Shown here piece by piece: positions 54,501 to 64,000 of a stretch of DNA of 64,000 nucleotides. The notes beneath the pieces are model-generated. The model was not told the origin of the DNA and made no database searches. It worked only from the letters and a program-made list of their open reading frames with translations. The stretch's first letter is position 1; each line of letters opens with the position of its first letter. Position numbers and translations under genes: made by a program. This DNA is from Siniperca chuatsi. Taxonomy: Eukaryota; Chordata; Actinopteri; Centrarchiformes; Sinipercidae. The stretch lies in contig NC_058065.1 in assembly GCF_020085105.1 (NCBI RefSeq), forward strand, positions 3,102,218-3,166,217, given 5' to 3'.

Positions 54501-56326
54501 ATCACGATCGTTGAATTGAACAAACACTTAAAGTGTCTGATGAACTTTATTATCTAGCATTATGGTCTGGCTGGTTTTCTAAGCAGCTCTTCCACACCGA
54601 CACAAGTCGTCTCTGGGAGGAAAGTTAGTAGCATGTCAGGAAGCAGACGGGGCGACCAGCTCACCGCAGGCTCTCTGCTATGATTCATATCAACACCAAA
54701 TTGGATTTGTGCAAAGCTCCTGGGTGCCCCGGCGCACTCTGTCCTGCAATGCATCATGGGGCACTGGCCTGTGCGCTAGGAGAGGATGTCTGAAGGTAGA
54801 GCTTTAGTTGGCAGGTGGCTCCTCGCAGCAGCCAGCCAGATTTAAAGCTGAGTTTGCACCCTTGGAGACATGAGAGCAGAAATCTTCCGGTATGTAATTT
54901 CAGACTCAGCACTGACAGGGTTTCCTCTGGATTCACTCGGTAGCAGTGAGCTATCAGGAAATTGACATGACAACTGTAAAGAGCCAAATTTGCTCTTTGA
55001 CAAGTCGGTGGATGTCGGGGTTTTCATACAAACTGTCAAACCATTTCTCTGCATAATTCTGATAAAACAGCAACAGCATTGGACGTAAATTTGGTCATTT
55101 TGAGATGCGTCAATGCTGCATTCAGCTGATTGCAGCTTTTCCTTTCTTGTGTTCAAGCAAGAGGAGCTTATTCTGTTTTTCTTACTGTCAACAAATCCCA
55201 CCAAAACACCAAAACCAACGAATGTTAGTCCGTCCCTAAATACTGTCTGACTTCCTGTCTGTGGCTCTCAGCTCCGAGCCCACTGGCTCAAACACCTCAC
55301 AAATATATAGTTAAATTTTTAAAAAGGCTCAGTAATTTCCTACAACAGCTTTCGGCAAATGTTACTCAAACAGCAGGAAATAGTGCTTCTGTTGGGGACT
55401 ATTTCCAGCGGCGGATGAATCCACATGTGGTGCTGTAGTGAGTGTTTGGGGCAGCAGGACGGTGTGTGTGGGACTGAGTCAGAATAAACTACAGTGTGTG
55501 TGTTCATGGTGATGAAGCAACATGTCACCCAGTGCAGCAGAGCGGCTCGCTGATGTGTTTTAACAGTTTCTGGACGACGATGGAGCTCTGCGGCTCAGAG
55601 GAGGAAGATCAAGCTTACAGTTCTTGTTAGTACGATTGTTGGTTTTGGTCTTTTCATGGGATTTGTAGACAACAAGAAACATATATGAGTACTGCCAGCC
55701 TTATGCTTTAGAAAACAAGAACCACAATTGGTTTCAACCATAACTGGCTAAACCTAAAAACGTCTGGAGAATTAACATTTTTCCTGGACCGCGCCGCTGC
55801 AGAATAACACAGAGGAAACACTGGGACCAAGTCTTCGACCTGCCACTGAAGCGTCATTACGTATACTGACAGTTCCACTCAGAGTCGGAGGTCGGAAAAT
55901 CGTAATTCCAGCCAAGGTGCGTTTTCTAGTTTCCAAGCTAGAAAAAACAAAACAGGAAACAAATATGGAAGTAAACAAAATCGATTCTTGGCGGGTTGCA
56001 ACAGCCAGTGTCATGTATGAAACTGTAATTTATTAAACCACCTCCACGCTGTTACTTTACTATTGAAACTGCGTGGTGTGTTTTGAGGATTATATACTGT
56101 ATATTAACAGTTGCTTGCTTTCTCCAAGTAGGAAATCTGAATTCCCGACTTTCCAACTCGTGCGTGGAACGCAGCATTATCCAAGGTAAAAATCGTCATC
56201 ATGCACTCTGGATAATCATGTTGTTGCGTCCTTAAAGAACCTGCAACTTTTTCATTGATCGCTGGTGTGCTCTGACCTCATTAATGAGGGTCGATGCCTG
56301 CTGGTGAGGAAGGAATACACATCAGA

Positions 56327-56367
<41 letters not shown>

Positions 56368-59300
56368 GGGAGGGACGGAGGTGAGGTAGAAGGAAGGGGA
56401 TTCAAGCGCAGCCGCCGGGAGGAGGTGAGGTCATTTCAAGGTAAAAGCGGTTTTCGGCTTTCTGCAGAAAACCTCTACATCTACTGGAAAACAGATTAAA
56501 AAAAAAAAAACACTAAAACTAAAATAAAAAATAGAAACATACTTACAAATGCAAAGCAAGCAGATCAACAACATGGAGAGAGTGCAGAGGGAATAATGCT
56601 GAATTAGTAACAGTGAACACATAAGCAGACCATTGCAACAATGAGCATTGATGTAAAACTGATAAGCAAACACATACTGATGCTATGACAAAAAACTAAA
56701 TGTACACAAATATTAAGATAACACACTAAAATGTAAGTGCTGGTGAATGCTAGCATAATTCACAGCTGCAAGAAAAACAGATGAATTAATGGAAAGCATT
56801 AAAACTGTGTCGTAAATCACATTATTTAACGGATCAGAGAATCATAATATGCACTGAATCAACAGTAAGAAACAGTGGCACGTATAATTAGGTTATAATA
56901 ATTAATCCGACTCGCTGCAGTAACATTAAAACGAAGGGGGAAAAACGTCCAAACAGGAAAGACTACACACTGAAACTAACTTAAACGCAGTGTCCGTGAT
57001 TCGTTTCCTTAACTGGTGACTGATTTAAACCAGCCAGTGACGCCCTGTCACCCTTAAAGTACATATTAGACTGTGTATAAGTAACATTATTGTACAGTTA
57101 ATGAGGCCTGTGAGAGACTGCACCTCTGGGAGCGTCATCACCACCGGGTTAGAGGCGAGCACTGGAACATCTGGACCAGTCTGGATCGCCTCATTAATCT
57201 ACCTCAGCTGCTCTCATTAGCGCTCTAGCTTCCCTCCCCTGTATGTTTTTAAAGGTCAGCTGTTATGAAGCACACGCTGTTTGTCCAGAAAGGTGCAAAC
57301 AACTCGCTGTACTGTGGATCCACGAAGGCTGTAGAGCTTTATCTCCATCATAGAGAAACTAGAGAGTGTCTGATATTAAGCTAATAGTCTCCAACCAGGC
57401 TACAGACAAAGATCTAGCTGACGAAGCTAGCAGTGGTTTGTCTGTAGATCAATTAGCAGCGCTCTCTGTCTTATGAAGTAAATTTGTTCTCAGGTTTGTT
57501 TTCATAACTGTAGAGATTTACTCCTCGTCTGTGGCAGTAAACACAACACGCTGAACTGTGCTACGTTCACAGCCCGGTAGACATTCGTGGCTAGCAAAAA
57601 GTAACTTAAATAGAATAAACACGCACGTCGCTATCCACGCTACGCCGCCCGCTGGTCCGACAATGCCAGCGTGGTCATATGCTATGCTAAGTATGTACAC
57701 TAAGACATCTCTACGGCATCTCACACCAAAACAAGCTGGATGGATAAATAGCACCACAGGTAAGATTTTGAGGTGAACTGTCCCTTTAAGTTGAGGTCTG
57801 GATAGTCGTCTGTAGTATTTGTTTGACCCGTTCGATGGTGCTGGCTTCGCTGCCTCGCAGATGTCAGGACAAATTGATGTCGGGTGGAGGCAGACAGCGG
57901 AGCGGGAGCGCTGAGAGGCGGCGCTGCACAAATCAATCTGTGCGAGTGACTCATCTGCTCCTGGAGGCCCCGACAACTGCCGGGCAGCACGCCAGCATCC
58001 AGGCTTTGGTGCAAAAGCCGAGGAAAAGCGACGTGGGCAGGATAAGCTCCCCTGCGTTACAAACGTTTTTAACCCCTCATTAGCCGGAGCACAGCCTCAG
58101 GACCCTCATGACCAGACTGGAGTCGAGGCTGAACGCTGTCAGGACCCCCAGGACTTCAAAAACCCTGTCTTGGATATTATGTTTAACAGATTTATTCATG
58201 TTGTACTGGTCCGATTTACTGACTTACTTTACGTCTAGCACCAGAGCCTGGCGGGTGTCATCTTCTGTGCGATGAGTGAGTGACCGACATTATGTTTTTG
58301 ATAAGTCGACAAGTAGTTTAGTCTATAAAATGTCACAAAATTTATGAAAAATGTCCCTGAGCCCATAATAATGTCTTTGCACGTCACACACTTCAATACA
58401 AATGTAACGTCCTTATCTCTACACTTTATTTTTATCTCAGTACCCTTATGATTACTATTTAGTGCATTTTATTCATTTTTTCCCATGCTTTATTTGTATA
58501 TAGTAGATGTTCATAATGTATTTAATATTGTAGTTATTTAAAGTTACTTATCTGTGACACTTCCCTGTGTCTTACCTTCATTATCGATTCATCTGCCAGT
58601 TACTTTTTAGATTAATCGATAAATCACTTTGAAATGTCAGAGAATCACAGTTTCCAAGAGACCAAAGAGACGTCGTTAAATTACTTGTTTTGTCCAAACA
58701 ACTGTTTAAAATCCAAAAGATACTCAATTGACTATCATAGAGGACTAATTAACCTGTATATATTCACATTTGAGCAGCTGGAACAAGTGATTTTTGGCAG
58801 TTTTGCTTAAAAAAAAAAAGACTTAAACAATTATTTGATCATCAAAATACTGGCTGGTGTGGTGGCTGCTTCAAACGTTAAAAGGAAGACAATCTATTAT
58901 GTAGCATTAATTTCTGCGCAACATGGCGACAACTTAAAACAGCAGCCGAGTAACTGTCTGTTGATCGACTGCTTGCCGACCAACAGTCCAAAACCCAAAT
59001 ATATTCAATTTACTGTTGAAATAACACAGAGAAACGCAGCAAATCCTCTCTTTTAAGAATCTATAAATCAGAGAATATTTGACATTTTTGCTTGATAAAT
59101 AACTCAAAGGAATAATCAATCATCAAAACAGTTGCCCACTAATTGAATAACTGTTTCAGCAGCAGACAAATACACATTATAATTTCTGAGAGCCCAAAGC
59201 AATGGCTTCAAATTGCTTTTTTTTTGACCAACTAACTGTCCAAAACCCAAATATTTTCTATTTACTACGATATAAAACAGAGAAAAGCAGCAAATCCTCA

Positions 59301-62300
59301 CATTAGAGAAGCGGTAACCAGATATCGTTTGACATTTTTGATTGATAAACATGAACAACTGATTTTCAAACCTACCAGCTACCCAACATCACGTATCCAA
59401 CCTTCCTCATTCAAGCCAAAAGACGAAATGCCTAAGCAGCGCTTCTTAACGTTAAACATTTCCGTGACCTTTTGTGTCCGTAGCCAAACGTCGTCTTCCT
59501 GCACGAAGCCTGTTGATGATTTCTCAAACACTAATCTTTACTGCGGATATTTAAACTGAAATTAGCCTCCAGGAGGGAAACAAGACGTTGCGGACAACCG
59601 GTCAGCTGAGCAAAGTGACTGCCTAAACATGGCCGACAGCTTAAGCAAAGCGTCTGTGAATGGAAGCAAATGGGACAACGTCGGCCTGCAGGTGCGATGA
59701 GCCGTTTTATTAACCAGCAAGAATATTAACAGAAAGAAAAACTATTACGTAGCCTTAACTTTCAGCTGACACGCCTGGCAAACATCTTTATTTGGACTTA
59801 TTTCTTGAAATAAATAGCCGTTACTTTATTTAACGCCATGGCAAACTGGCTACTTCTGCACTGCCTTCATCTTCGTCATAAACACTGGCACGACTCGGCG
59901 TGTCTCTGCGCTTTAACAGCTGAAGTTAACACTAACATATCACCAAACGCAGCTTATTAAATTAGATAAAAGCCCGAAATCGAGCTGTGAGCGAAGTCCA
60001 GTAGATTCACTGGGTGATATCTGGGTTGAGGAAGACGAAGCAGGCCTTCGGCAGCATGCAGAGGCCTGAATCAACACTAATGTCTGCAGAGGGAAAGAGG
60101 AAGCATCGCATCACATTGCAGCCAGATTTACATCTCATTAAAATAACAGACTGGATGCTGCTGGCATACAAATGTAAGCACAGACCAACCAGGGCCCACG
60201 ACACCGTCAATAATCTGTAGTACCCGTATGTGAAGTATTGGACATTTGGTTGCTTATAAATATTGAGATTCTTACAACCAAACTAGCTGTTAAGTAGGAT
60301 TTTAAGCAAGTAAGAGCCCGATATAAGTCACTGATAAGTCGATCGACAGATTACACATTAATAATTATAATATATATATATTATTAATATTTTGATAATG
60401 GATAATGTCATTTTTCAGGAAAATACGCCAAATATTCTTTGGTTCCAGCTTCTCAAATGTGAGGATTTGATGCTTTTCGTTGTCTTATATGATAGTAAAC
60501 AGGATATTTTGGGGGGGTTTGCACTGTTAGTTGGGTAAAATTAACAACCTGAAGATGCCATCTTTGGCTCTTGAAAACCATAATGGGCATTTTAAGGACA
60601 AACAAGAAAATAATACTTAAAAATTGCAGCCTTACACGCTATAAAAGTACTGAAAAATCATTATGAGTCAACAAATGGTGCACTGACTGGGACAGAATCA
60701 AGTTATCAGTTTGTTATTGCAGAATTTTTATTAACAGACTAGTTGTTTTAGTCACAATCATACTCATAAAAATACCATATATGTTCGTTAAAGCGTCACA
60801 AGTGCTAAAAGTTTCCGCTGTTTCACATAAAAATAAAGAAAATACTTGTGATTGCTAGTTAGAAATTTGAAGACGTCACTCTGGGTTCCAGTATTTACTA
60901 TTTTTGACATTTTGAAGGCAACTATTTATTATTCATGTGATGGTTAGAGGCAGGTCAAGCACGAACCGACATCTGTACTTCAGTTTTCCAACAACAAATA
61001 CCCCTCGTGATAAAATAATGATAGTTAAGAGGATGGCCAGTGCTCTGCTCCATCCCCTTTTAACCCTATTTATACTAAACTTCAGTGGTTTGGTTTATGT
61101 TTCTTCTTCTTCCCGGAGAGTTTGAAGGCAGAAGATGTTTCCGCAATGTAAAACATTTACGGCAAATAGCAGGTTTTGATGTCAGCCTCTGTAGAGTCAA
61201 AGAGCACCAACGTATAACAATGCACAGTGGGAGAAATCTGTCACAGAAAATTAATATTTTCTACGCTCCAGGAGCTAAAGGCAGTTTGGGATTTGTGTAA
61301 GTGGTGCGTATCCTACTGGGAAATGCAGAACGTCACTAACACTTGACATCAGTGGGTTTTAAGTGGAATCGGGGAGGCCTCATCAACCCGCGGTGGTGAT
61401 GTTTTTGGTGTTTTTGGTCATTAAATGCTTTTAACCTGCATCCAATGTATCGCCAAGAGGACTCTCATCCTCACTTCGCTATCAGCACTCGCTAATTTCC
61501 CCTGTTGAACAATCACCTCTGTCAGACACACTCAATTACAGCCTTATCTGCTGGACTAACACTGCAAATAATCACTGAATACACTTAATGGTCTCTAATT
61601 AATTCAACTTCTTGTGCACGGCCATCCTCAGACATGTGTCTTGTTCATAAAGTGGACCAAAAAGACAGACACTGTTGGTGCTGAAGTTTGTAGCTGTTGG
61701 CGGATATTAGCTGACTGTACATTTCTGATTATCTAAATCATTTATTATATTAAAATCAAATTCACTGGTCTCAGCCTTGCAAATGCAGTTTCTTTATGTC
61801 TTTGTGAATGGGGTTTTTTTGGGGGGCTGTTGATAAAACTAGGCCTCTGGAAATTTCTAACACACATGTGCCATTTGTTATATTATGGATTTAATAACTA
61901 ATGATCAATACATTACATAAATAATAAATAATTGCTGGCTGCCTTCCTAGATTCAATGATGACTGACCTTCATTAGACATTGAGCTGGTCTGTCTGCATG
62001 ATGCATTATGTTGTGATTTTAGGTGTTGTAGTTATATTGTTATATACGGGTCATTCCGTACCGACCCCCGGGGTGAGCGTGGTGTCACCGGCCGCTTCTG
62101 GCCAGACAATCCCGGTTAGCTTAAACCCACACTACAGCCTTAGCTACCCATTAGCTGCCTGGCTAGTTCGTGATTTCAACGAAACGGCGTCTGAGCTAGC
62201 TAGTTAAGCTAACACAAATTAAGACATTTTCATCATACGGTAATATTACGAGCCATTCTTTAATTCGGCATCTATTATGTATGTAAATATTTAGTTATTT

Positions 62301-62708
62301 CAATAGAGAAGAAACTTTAAGGAACGGTTTCCCAAGTGGCATCGCAGTCTTCCATCGCGGATTATCGCTACGGTAAATTGTCAGTTTTTTCTATGGTGTT
62401 CGGCCTGCTGTGGAGCTAGCGGCTAACATCTGCTCGCACACCCGGGTTATCGCCACTCACTTATCTGCTGAAGCGTCCTTGGCGGCTTCATTGTGTCCGT
62501 CACCCTTGGAGCAAAAGCCTCTCACGCCGTGCCTTCTCCACCCGGCAAATGCCCTCCCTCTGCCCGGTGACCTCCCATCCAAACTAACGGTGCTGAGGCA
62601 GGCGGAGGTTGCAGGCGCCGCTTTAACACCAACTCTACCTGTCAACAGAGGCTTCAGCTGGGTTTGAAATAACTCTTTGAGCGCTACCGTTGACCGAAAA
62701 TGTAACAT
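36863..62708 (-). CDS. gls: Glutaminase, kidney type (KGA isoform), complete, 18 coding exons
   Basis: Mitochondrial glutaminase converting glutamine to glutamate and ammonia. Joined minus-strand exons: 62708-62461, 53071-52975, 52644-52526, 49861-49732, 49501-49422, 49283-49120, 46776-46718, 42599-42567, 41483-41425, 41170-41104, 40603-40553, 40056-39880, 39800-39669, 38851-38759, 38240-38179, 37901-37825, 37716-37653 and 37016-36863. They total 1866 nt, 621 residues plus stop (human KGA 669; the N-terminus is shorter here). Catalytic residues are all present: Tyr202, Ser239 and Lys242 (QSCVK), Asn288, Glu334, Asn341, Tyr367, Tyr419 and Val437, a constant offset of 47 from human numbering. 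The tetramer-interface loop [11 protein letters not shown] (Phe271, Leu274, Phe275) is intact. Two or more ankyrin repeats (about 505-600) precede the KGA tail KNLDGML. The N-terminus is Arg/Lys/Ser-rich, as in a mitochondrial presequence. Convergent with stat1a. Confidence 0.96.
37653..37716 (-). CDS. gls: gls coding exon 17 (ankyrin repeat)
   Basis: 64 bp. [21 protein letters not shown] (CA)n run at about 37721-37743 (+) lies directly upstream of its acceptor. Confidence 0.95.
37825..37901 (-). CDS. gls: gls coding exon 16 (ankyrin repeat)
   Basis: 77 bp. [26 protein letters not shown]. Confidence 0.96.
38179..38240 (-). CDS. gls: gls coding exon 15 (start of the KGA-specific region)
   Basis: 62 bp. 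[20 protein letters not shown]. Confidence 0.96.
38759..38851 (-). CDS. gls: gls coding exon 14
   Basis: 93 bp. [31 protein letters not shown]. In mammals this is the last exon shared by KGA and GAC. Confidence 0.96.
39195..39261. repeat. Perfect 24-bp inverted repeat in gls intron
   Basis: Arm tctataaattcttcaaatat plus aaac (39195-39218) is the exact inverse of 39238-39261, with a 19-nt loop. Confidence 0.9.
39669..39800 (-). CDS. gls: gls coding exon 13 (catalytic domain, Val437)
   Basis: 132 bp. [32 protein letters not shown]. Confidence 0.96.
39880..40056 (-). CDS. gls: gls coding exon 12 (catalytic domain, Tyr419)
   Basis: 177 bp. [33 protein letters not shown]. The donor is GTCAGT, less usual than GTAAGT/GTGAGT. 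The valine codon GTC is supplied by the next exon. Confidence 0.96.
40553..40603 (-). CDS. gls: gls coding exon 11 (51 bp, Tyr367)
   Basis: [17 protein letters not shown]. Confidence 0.95.
41104..41170 (-). CDS. gls: gls coding exon 10 (Glu334, Asn341)
   Basis: 67 bp. [20 protein letters not shown]. Confidence 0.96.
41425..41483 (-). CDS. gls: gls coding exon 9
   Basis: 59 bp. [20 protein letters not shown]. Confidence 0.95.
42567..42599 (-). CDS. gls: gls coding exon 8 (33-bp microexon)
   Basis: [11 protein letters not shown], phase 0 at both ends. Acceptor gtttcag, donor GTGAGT. Confidence 0.93.
43690..44010. repeat. Dispersed repeat, ggtggcgctagagg family, with gctaacatgc leader
   Basis: The leader gctaacatcagcatgctaac precedes gatggcgccagctg, cagaggggaacatgagtggc and caatccatccaatagttgtt, a well-known teleost intronic repeat composition. 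Confidence 0.55.
44065..44098. repeat. Perfect 15-bp hairpin in gls intron
   Basis: tccaagacaagtaca (44065-44079) and its exact inverse (44084-44098), with a 4-nt loop. Confidence 0.9.
46718..46776 (-). CDS. gls: gls coding exon 7 (Asn288)
   Basis: 59 bp. [20 protein letters not shown]. Confidence 0.96.
48522..48566. repeat. (GT)n microsatellite in gls intron
   Basis: About 20 GT units with one tgcg interruption. Confidence 0.93.
49120..49283 (-). CDS. gls: gls coding exon 6 (Ser239/Lys242 dyad and activation loop)
   Basis: 164 bp. [32 protein letters not shown]. Confidence 0.97.
49422..49501 (-). CDS. gls: gls coding exon 5 (Tyr202)
   Basis: 80 bp. [26 protein letters not shown]. Confidence 0.96.
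49732..49861 (-). CDS. gls: gls coding exon 4
   Basis: 130 bp. [33 protein letters not shown]. Confidence 0.96.
50753..50839 (+). promoter_or_regulatory. TATA-box promoter-like sequence with a following donor, antisense to gls
   Basis: ctataaataag at about 50752-50762 sits in GC-rich surroundings (tccgcccgctcccg upstream, agcccggggagcgg downstream). A consensus donor ctg/gtgagc lies at 50839/50840. This is compatible with a TATA-driven first exon of about 55 bp on the + strand inside a gls intron. No downstream exon was identified, so it is weak. Confidence 0.3.
50920..50965 (+). repeat. Two long G runs
   Basis: 13 G at 50920-50932 and 8 G at 50958-50965, potentially G-quadruplex forming, 80 bp after the TATA-like site. 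Confidence 0.8.
52526..52644 (-). CDS. gls: gls coding exon 3
   Basis: 119 bp. [33 protein letters not shown]. Confidence 0.96.
52975..53071 (-). CDS. gls: gls coding exon 2
   Basis: 97 bp. [32 protein letters not shown]. Confidence 0.96.
54084..54116. repeat. Perfect 15-bp palindrome with 3-nt loop
   Basis: tttgctagctagcca (54084-54098), loop tgt, exact inverse at 54102-54116. Confidence 0.9.
56326..56362. repeat. (GT)n microsatellite
   Basis: About 18 GT units in gls intron 1. Confidence 0.93.
57830..58030. promoter_or_regulatory. GC-rich intronic patch with AP-1 consensus
   Basis: A CpG- and GC-richer block inside AT-rich intron, with TGACTCA at 57947-57953. Open frames cross it on both strands but have no recognisable family. 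Possible enhancer or alternative promoter; inferred only. Confidence 0.25.
62461..62708 (-). CDS. gls: gls coding exon 1 (start codon, mitochondrial presequence)
   Basis: 248 bp. ATG at 62708-62706, [18 protein letters not shown], rich in Arg/Lys/Ser/Leu and low in acidic residues, as for a matrix-targeting presequence. Donor GTGAGT at 62460. It splices in frame to exon 2 ([14 protein letters not shown]). Confidence 0.88.
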
Positions 62709-62960
62709 TTCAATCCGTCGAGAAGAAGATCCGGATGGTGTAACTACCGTGAGGCCGTGTAAAGAAATCTGGAGAATTAAAGAGCTCAGTTTCTAATGGG
62801 AGTGTCGGCTTTCTCGGTCGAGTAACGGTTTTCCCGGTGACTCAACAACAGATCATTTTCCTCAGTGGGACACAACCTACCTTTGACGCTGCAAGAGCTT
62901 TGATTGGACTATGATAACGCATATCTGCACCTGATTGGCCAAGAGCGCTGTCAATCATCG
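62709..62960 (-). promoter_or_regulatory. gls: gls 5'UTR and proximal promoter
   Basis: Minus-strand CCAAT boxes occur at 62903-62907 and 62934-62938 (ATTGG on +), about 200-230 bp upstream of the ATG. No TATA box is seen at a convincing position. The start site is unknown. Confidence 0.5.
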
Positions 62961-64000
62961 GAACTGTCTCGCCTACTCGGATCGTTGTTTTGATAATTAA
63001 TCTCCATCACTTTTCGACAGTTAAGTTAACATTTTATAGCTATTATGAATACATACTTGCTTTTATAATGTTTTTAAGCACGTTTTCTCACTTTGTAACA
63101 GCTTATGTAAGACACACAAGAACCGAAGCGATCACGTATTTAGAGCTTAGAGAGGAAACATAGCAAAGTATGCGACAGATGCCATCACTACTGACTGAGC
63201 TCCAATTAAGCAATGCAATAATATTATAGTGGATAAAAAACAGATATATACTCATGTTTATGTGCTATTGCAGAAAAAAAACAACTTAAAATCCCCTAAA
63301 AGTTTAATTGTAGGCTATTACTTTAACCTTTTACTGAATACCTCATGCACACTGTACTGTAAGTTCCTAAATAACTATTATAGCCACTTATTTGGGCTAT
63401 AATACAGTGTTTGTGCCTCTAAATCAGATAAAACAGTAGCTCAGTCTGAGAAAAGGGAATAGAGTATTTATAGTTTGAGGTATGGGGGTAGACGTTCTGT
63501 CTAAATTCTTATATATCTATTTTTCCTACTGTATATCTATGTTCTTATTCTTTAGTAATGCTCATGAAGTAGGCCAGGATATAGGGAAGCCTAGACTCGC
63601 AGTGATGTAATGCATTGCTCATTATTTCTTTGTGTTGAGTCAAATCTAATTTAATAAATGGTTAAAAGTAAACATCCAGTCCTCCACTGAGTTCAGGTGG
63701 ATGATTTAAGAGCCACTTTGGTTCCTGAATCTTCACTGCTGCAACTTTATCATGAACTTATTTGATGATTTCAACACACAGGACATGTTAGTGCGTGTTT
63801 TAATGTAGTGATGCGCCACAGATACACTTTAAGTCCTTAAGAGCAGGAAATAAAGCGCCTTAAAGTCAGTGTAAATCACAGCTGAGCATGATGCCTGTTT
63901 TTATGTCTTGTCTTGGTCTGACACCAGGTGAGTTGTTTTGGTACTGCACACATTCAGACTGTGGTTTCCTCAGCAGATGGCGGTCTCTGTCCTGGTTGGA
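62961..64000. other. Upstream intergenic DNA to window edge
   Basis: AT-rich. At the very end, tttcctcag and then an ATG (63977) with seven further open codons could start an exon cut by the edge, but too little is visible. Confidence 0.4.

Larger units (their letters stand above)
53072..62460 (-). other. gls intron 1 (9.4 kb)
   Basis: No coding exon was recognised on either strand. It contains a 15-bp palindrome (54084-54116), a (GT)n microsatellite (56326-56362) and a GC-rich patch with a consensus AP-1 site (57830-58030). Several copies of the aatcctcacattt / attaatcgat dispersed family lie at about 58590-58850, 58960-59150, 59220-59350 and 60380-60520. Confidence 0.7.

Noticed and set aside
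57518-58083. Overlapping frames on both strands in the GC-rich intronic patch, considered as gls exon 1
   Set aside because: No mitochondrial presequence or donor in the right phase. The exon at 62461-62708 fits frame and composition and joins cleanly to exon 2.
63960-64000. Possible coding exon start at the right edge (ATG 63977)
   Set aside because: Only eight codons are visible and no family can be recognised.

Overview
The window is genomic DNA from a ray-finned fish, most likely a percomorph teleost. It has three spliced vertebrate genes, a myostatin mature domain of the fish MSTN-2 (mstna) type, many fish-type interspersed repeats and microsatellites, and no bacterial or viral genes. 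All exon models were built by hand from splice signals, reading frame and recognised protein families. The stat1a model (24 coding exons, 762 codons plus stop) and the gls model (18 coding exons, 621 codons plus stop) both close in frame from start to stop.

Layout, left to right: (1) 1-2.9 kb, the last two coding exons of myostatin mstna (+); exon 1 lies off the left edge. (2) 2.9-6.1 kb, intergenic. (3) 6.1-26.7 kb, stat1a (+), with an ISRE-bearing promoter, a non-coding first exon and 24 coding exons. Its introns hold a 1.75-kb polypyrimidine minisatellite, several foldback or MITE-like elements, and microsatellites lying directly against splice sites. (4) 26.7-33.4 kb, a repeat-dense gap. 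It has about 17 diverged tRNA-like units with A- and B-box motifs and, near its right end, one isolated but intact terminal exon encoding the C-terminus of the IA-2/phogrin family (ptprn/ptprn2), with its own 3'UTR and poly(A) signal and no upstream exons in view. (5) 33.4-34.9 kb, AT-rich DNA and a promoter-like patch. (6) 34.9-62.9 kb, a complete KGA-type kidney-form glutaminase gene gls (-), tail-to-tail with stat1a. (7) 62.9-64 kb, the gls promoter and upstream DNA.

The tail-to-tail stat1/gls pair with a linked myostatin matches the human 2q32 neighbourhood, so this is conserved synteny rather than an operon-like functional unit. The products act separately: a secreted TGF-beta-family restraint on muscle growth, a cytoplasmic-to-nuclear interferon signal transducer, and mitochondrial glutamine hydrolysis. 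The strongest unexplained signals are the tRNA-like array, the stranded ptprn-type terminal exon, and the run of in-frame stat1a exons whose splice acceptors abut simple repeats.
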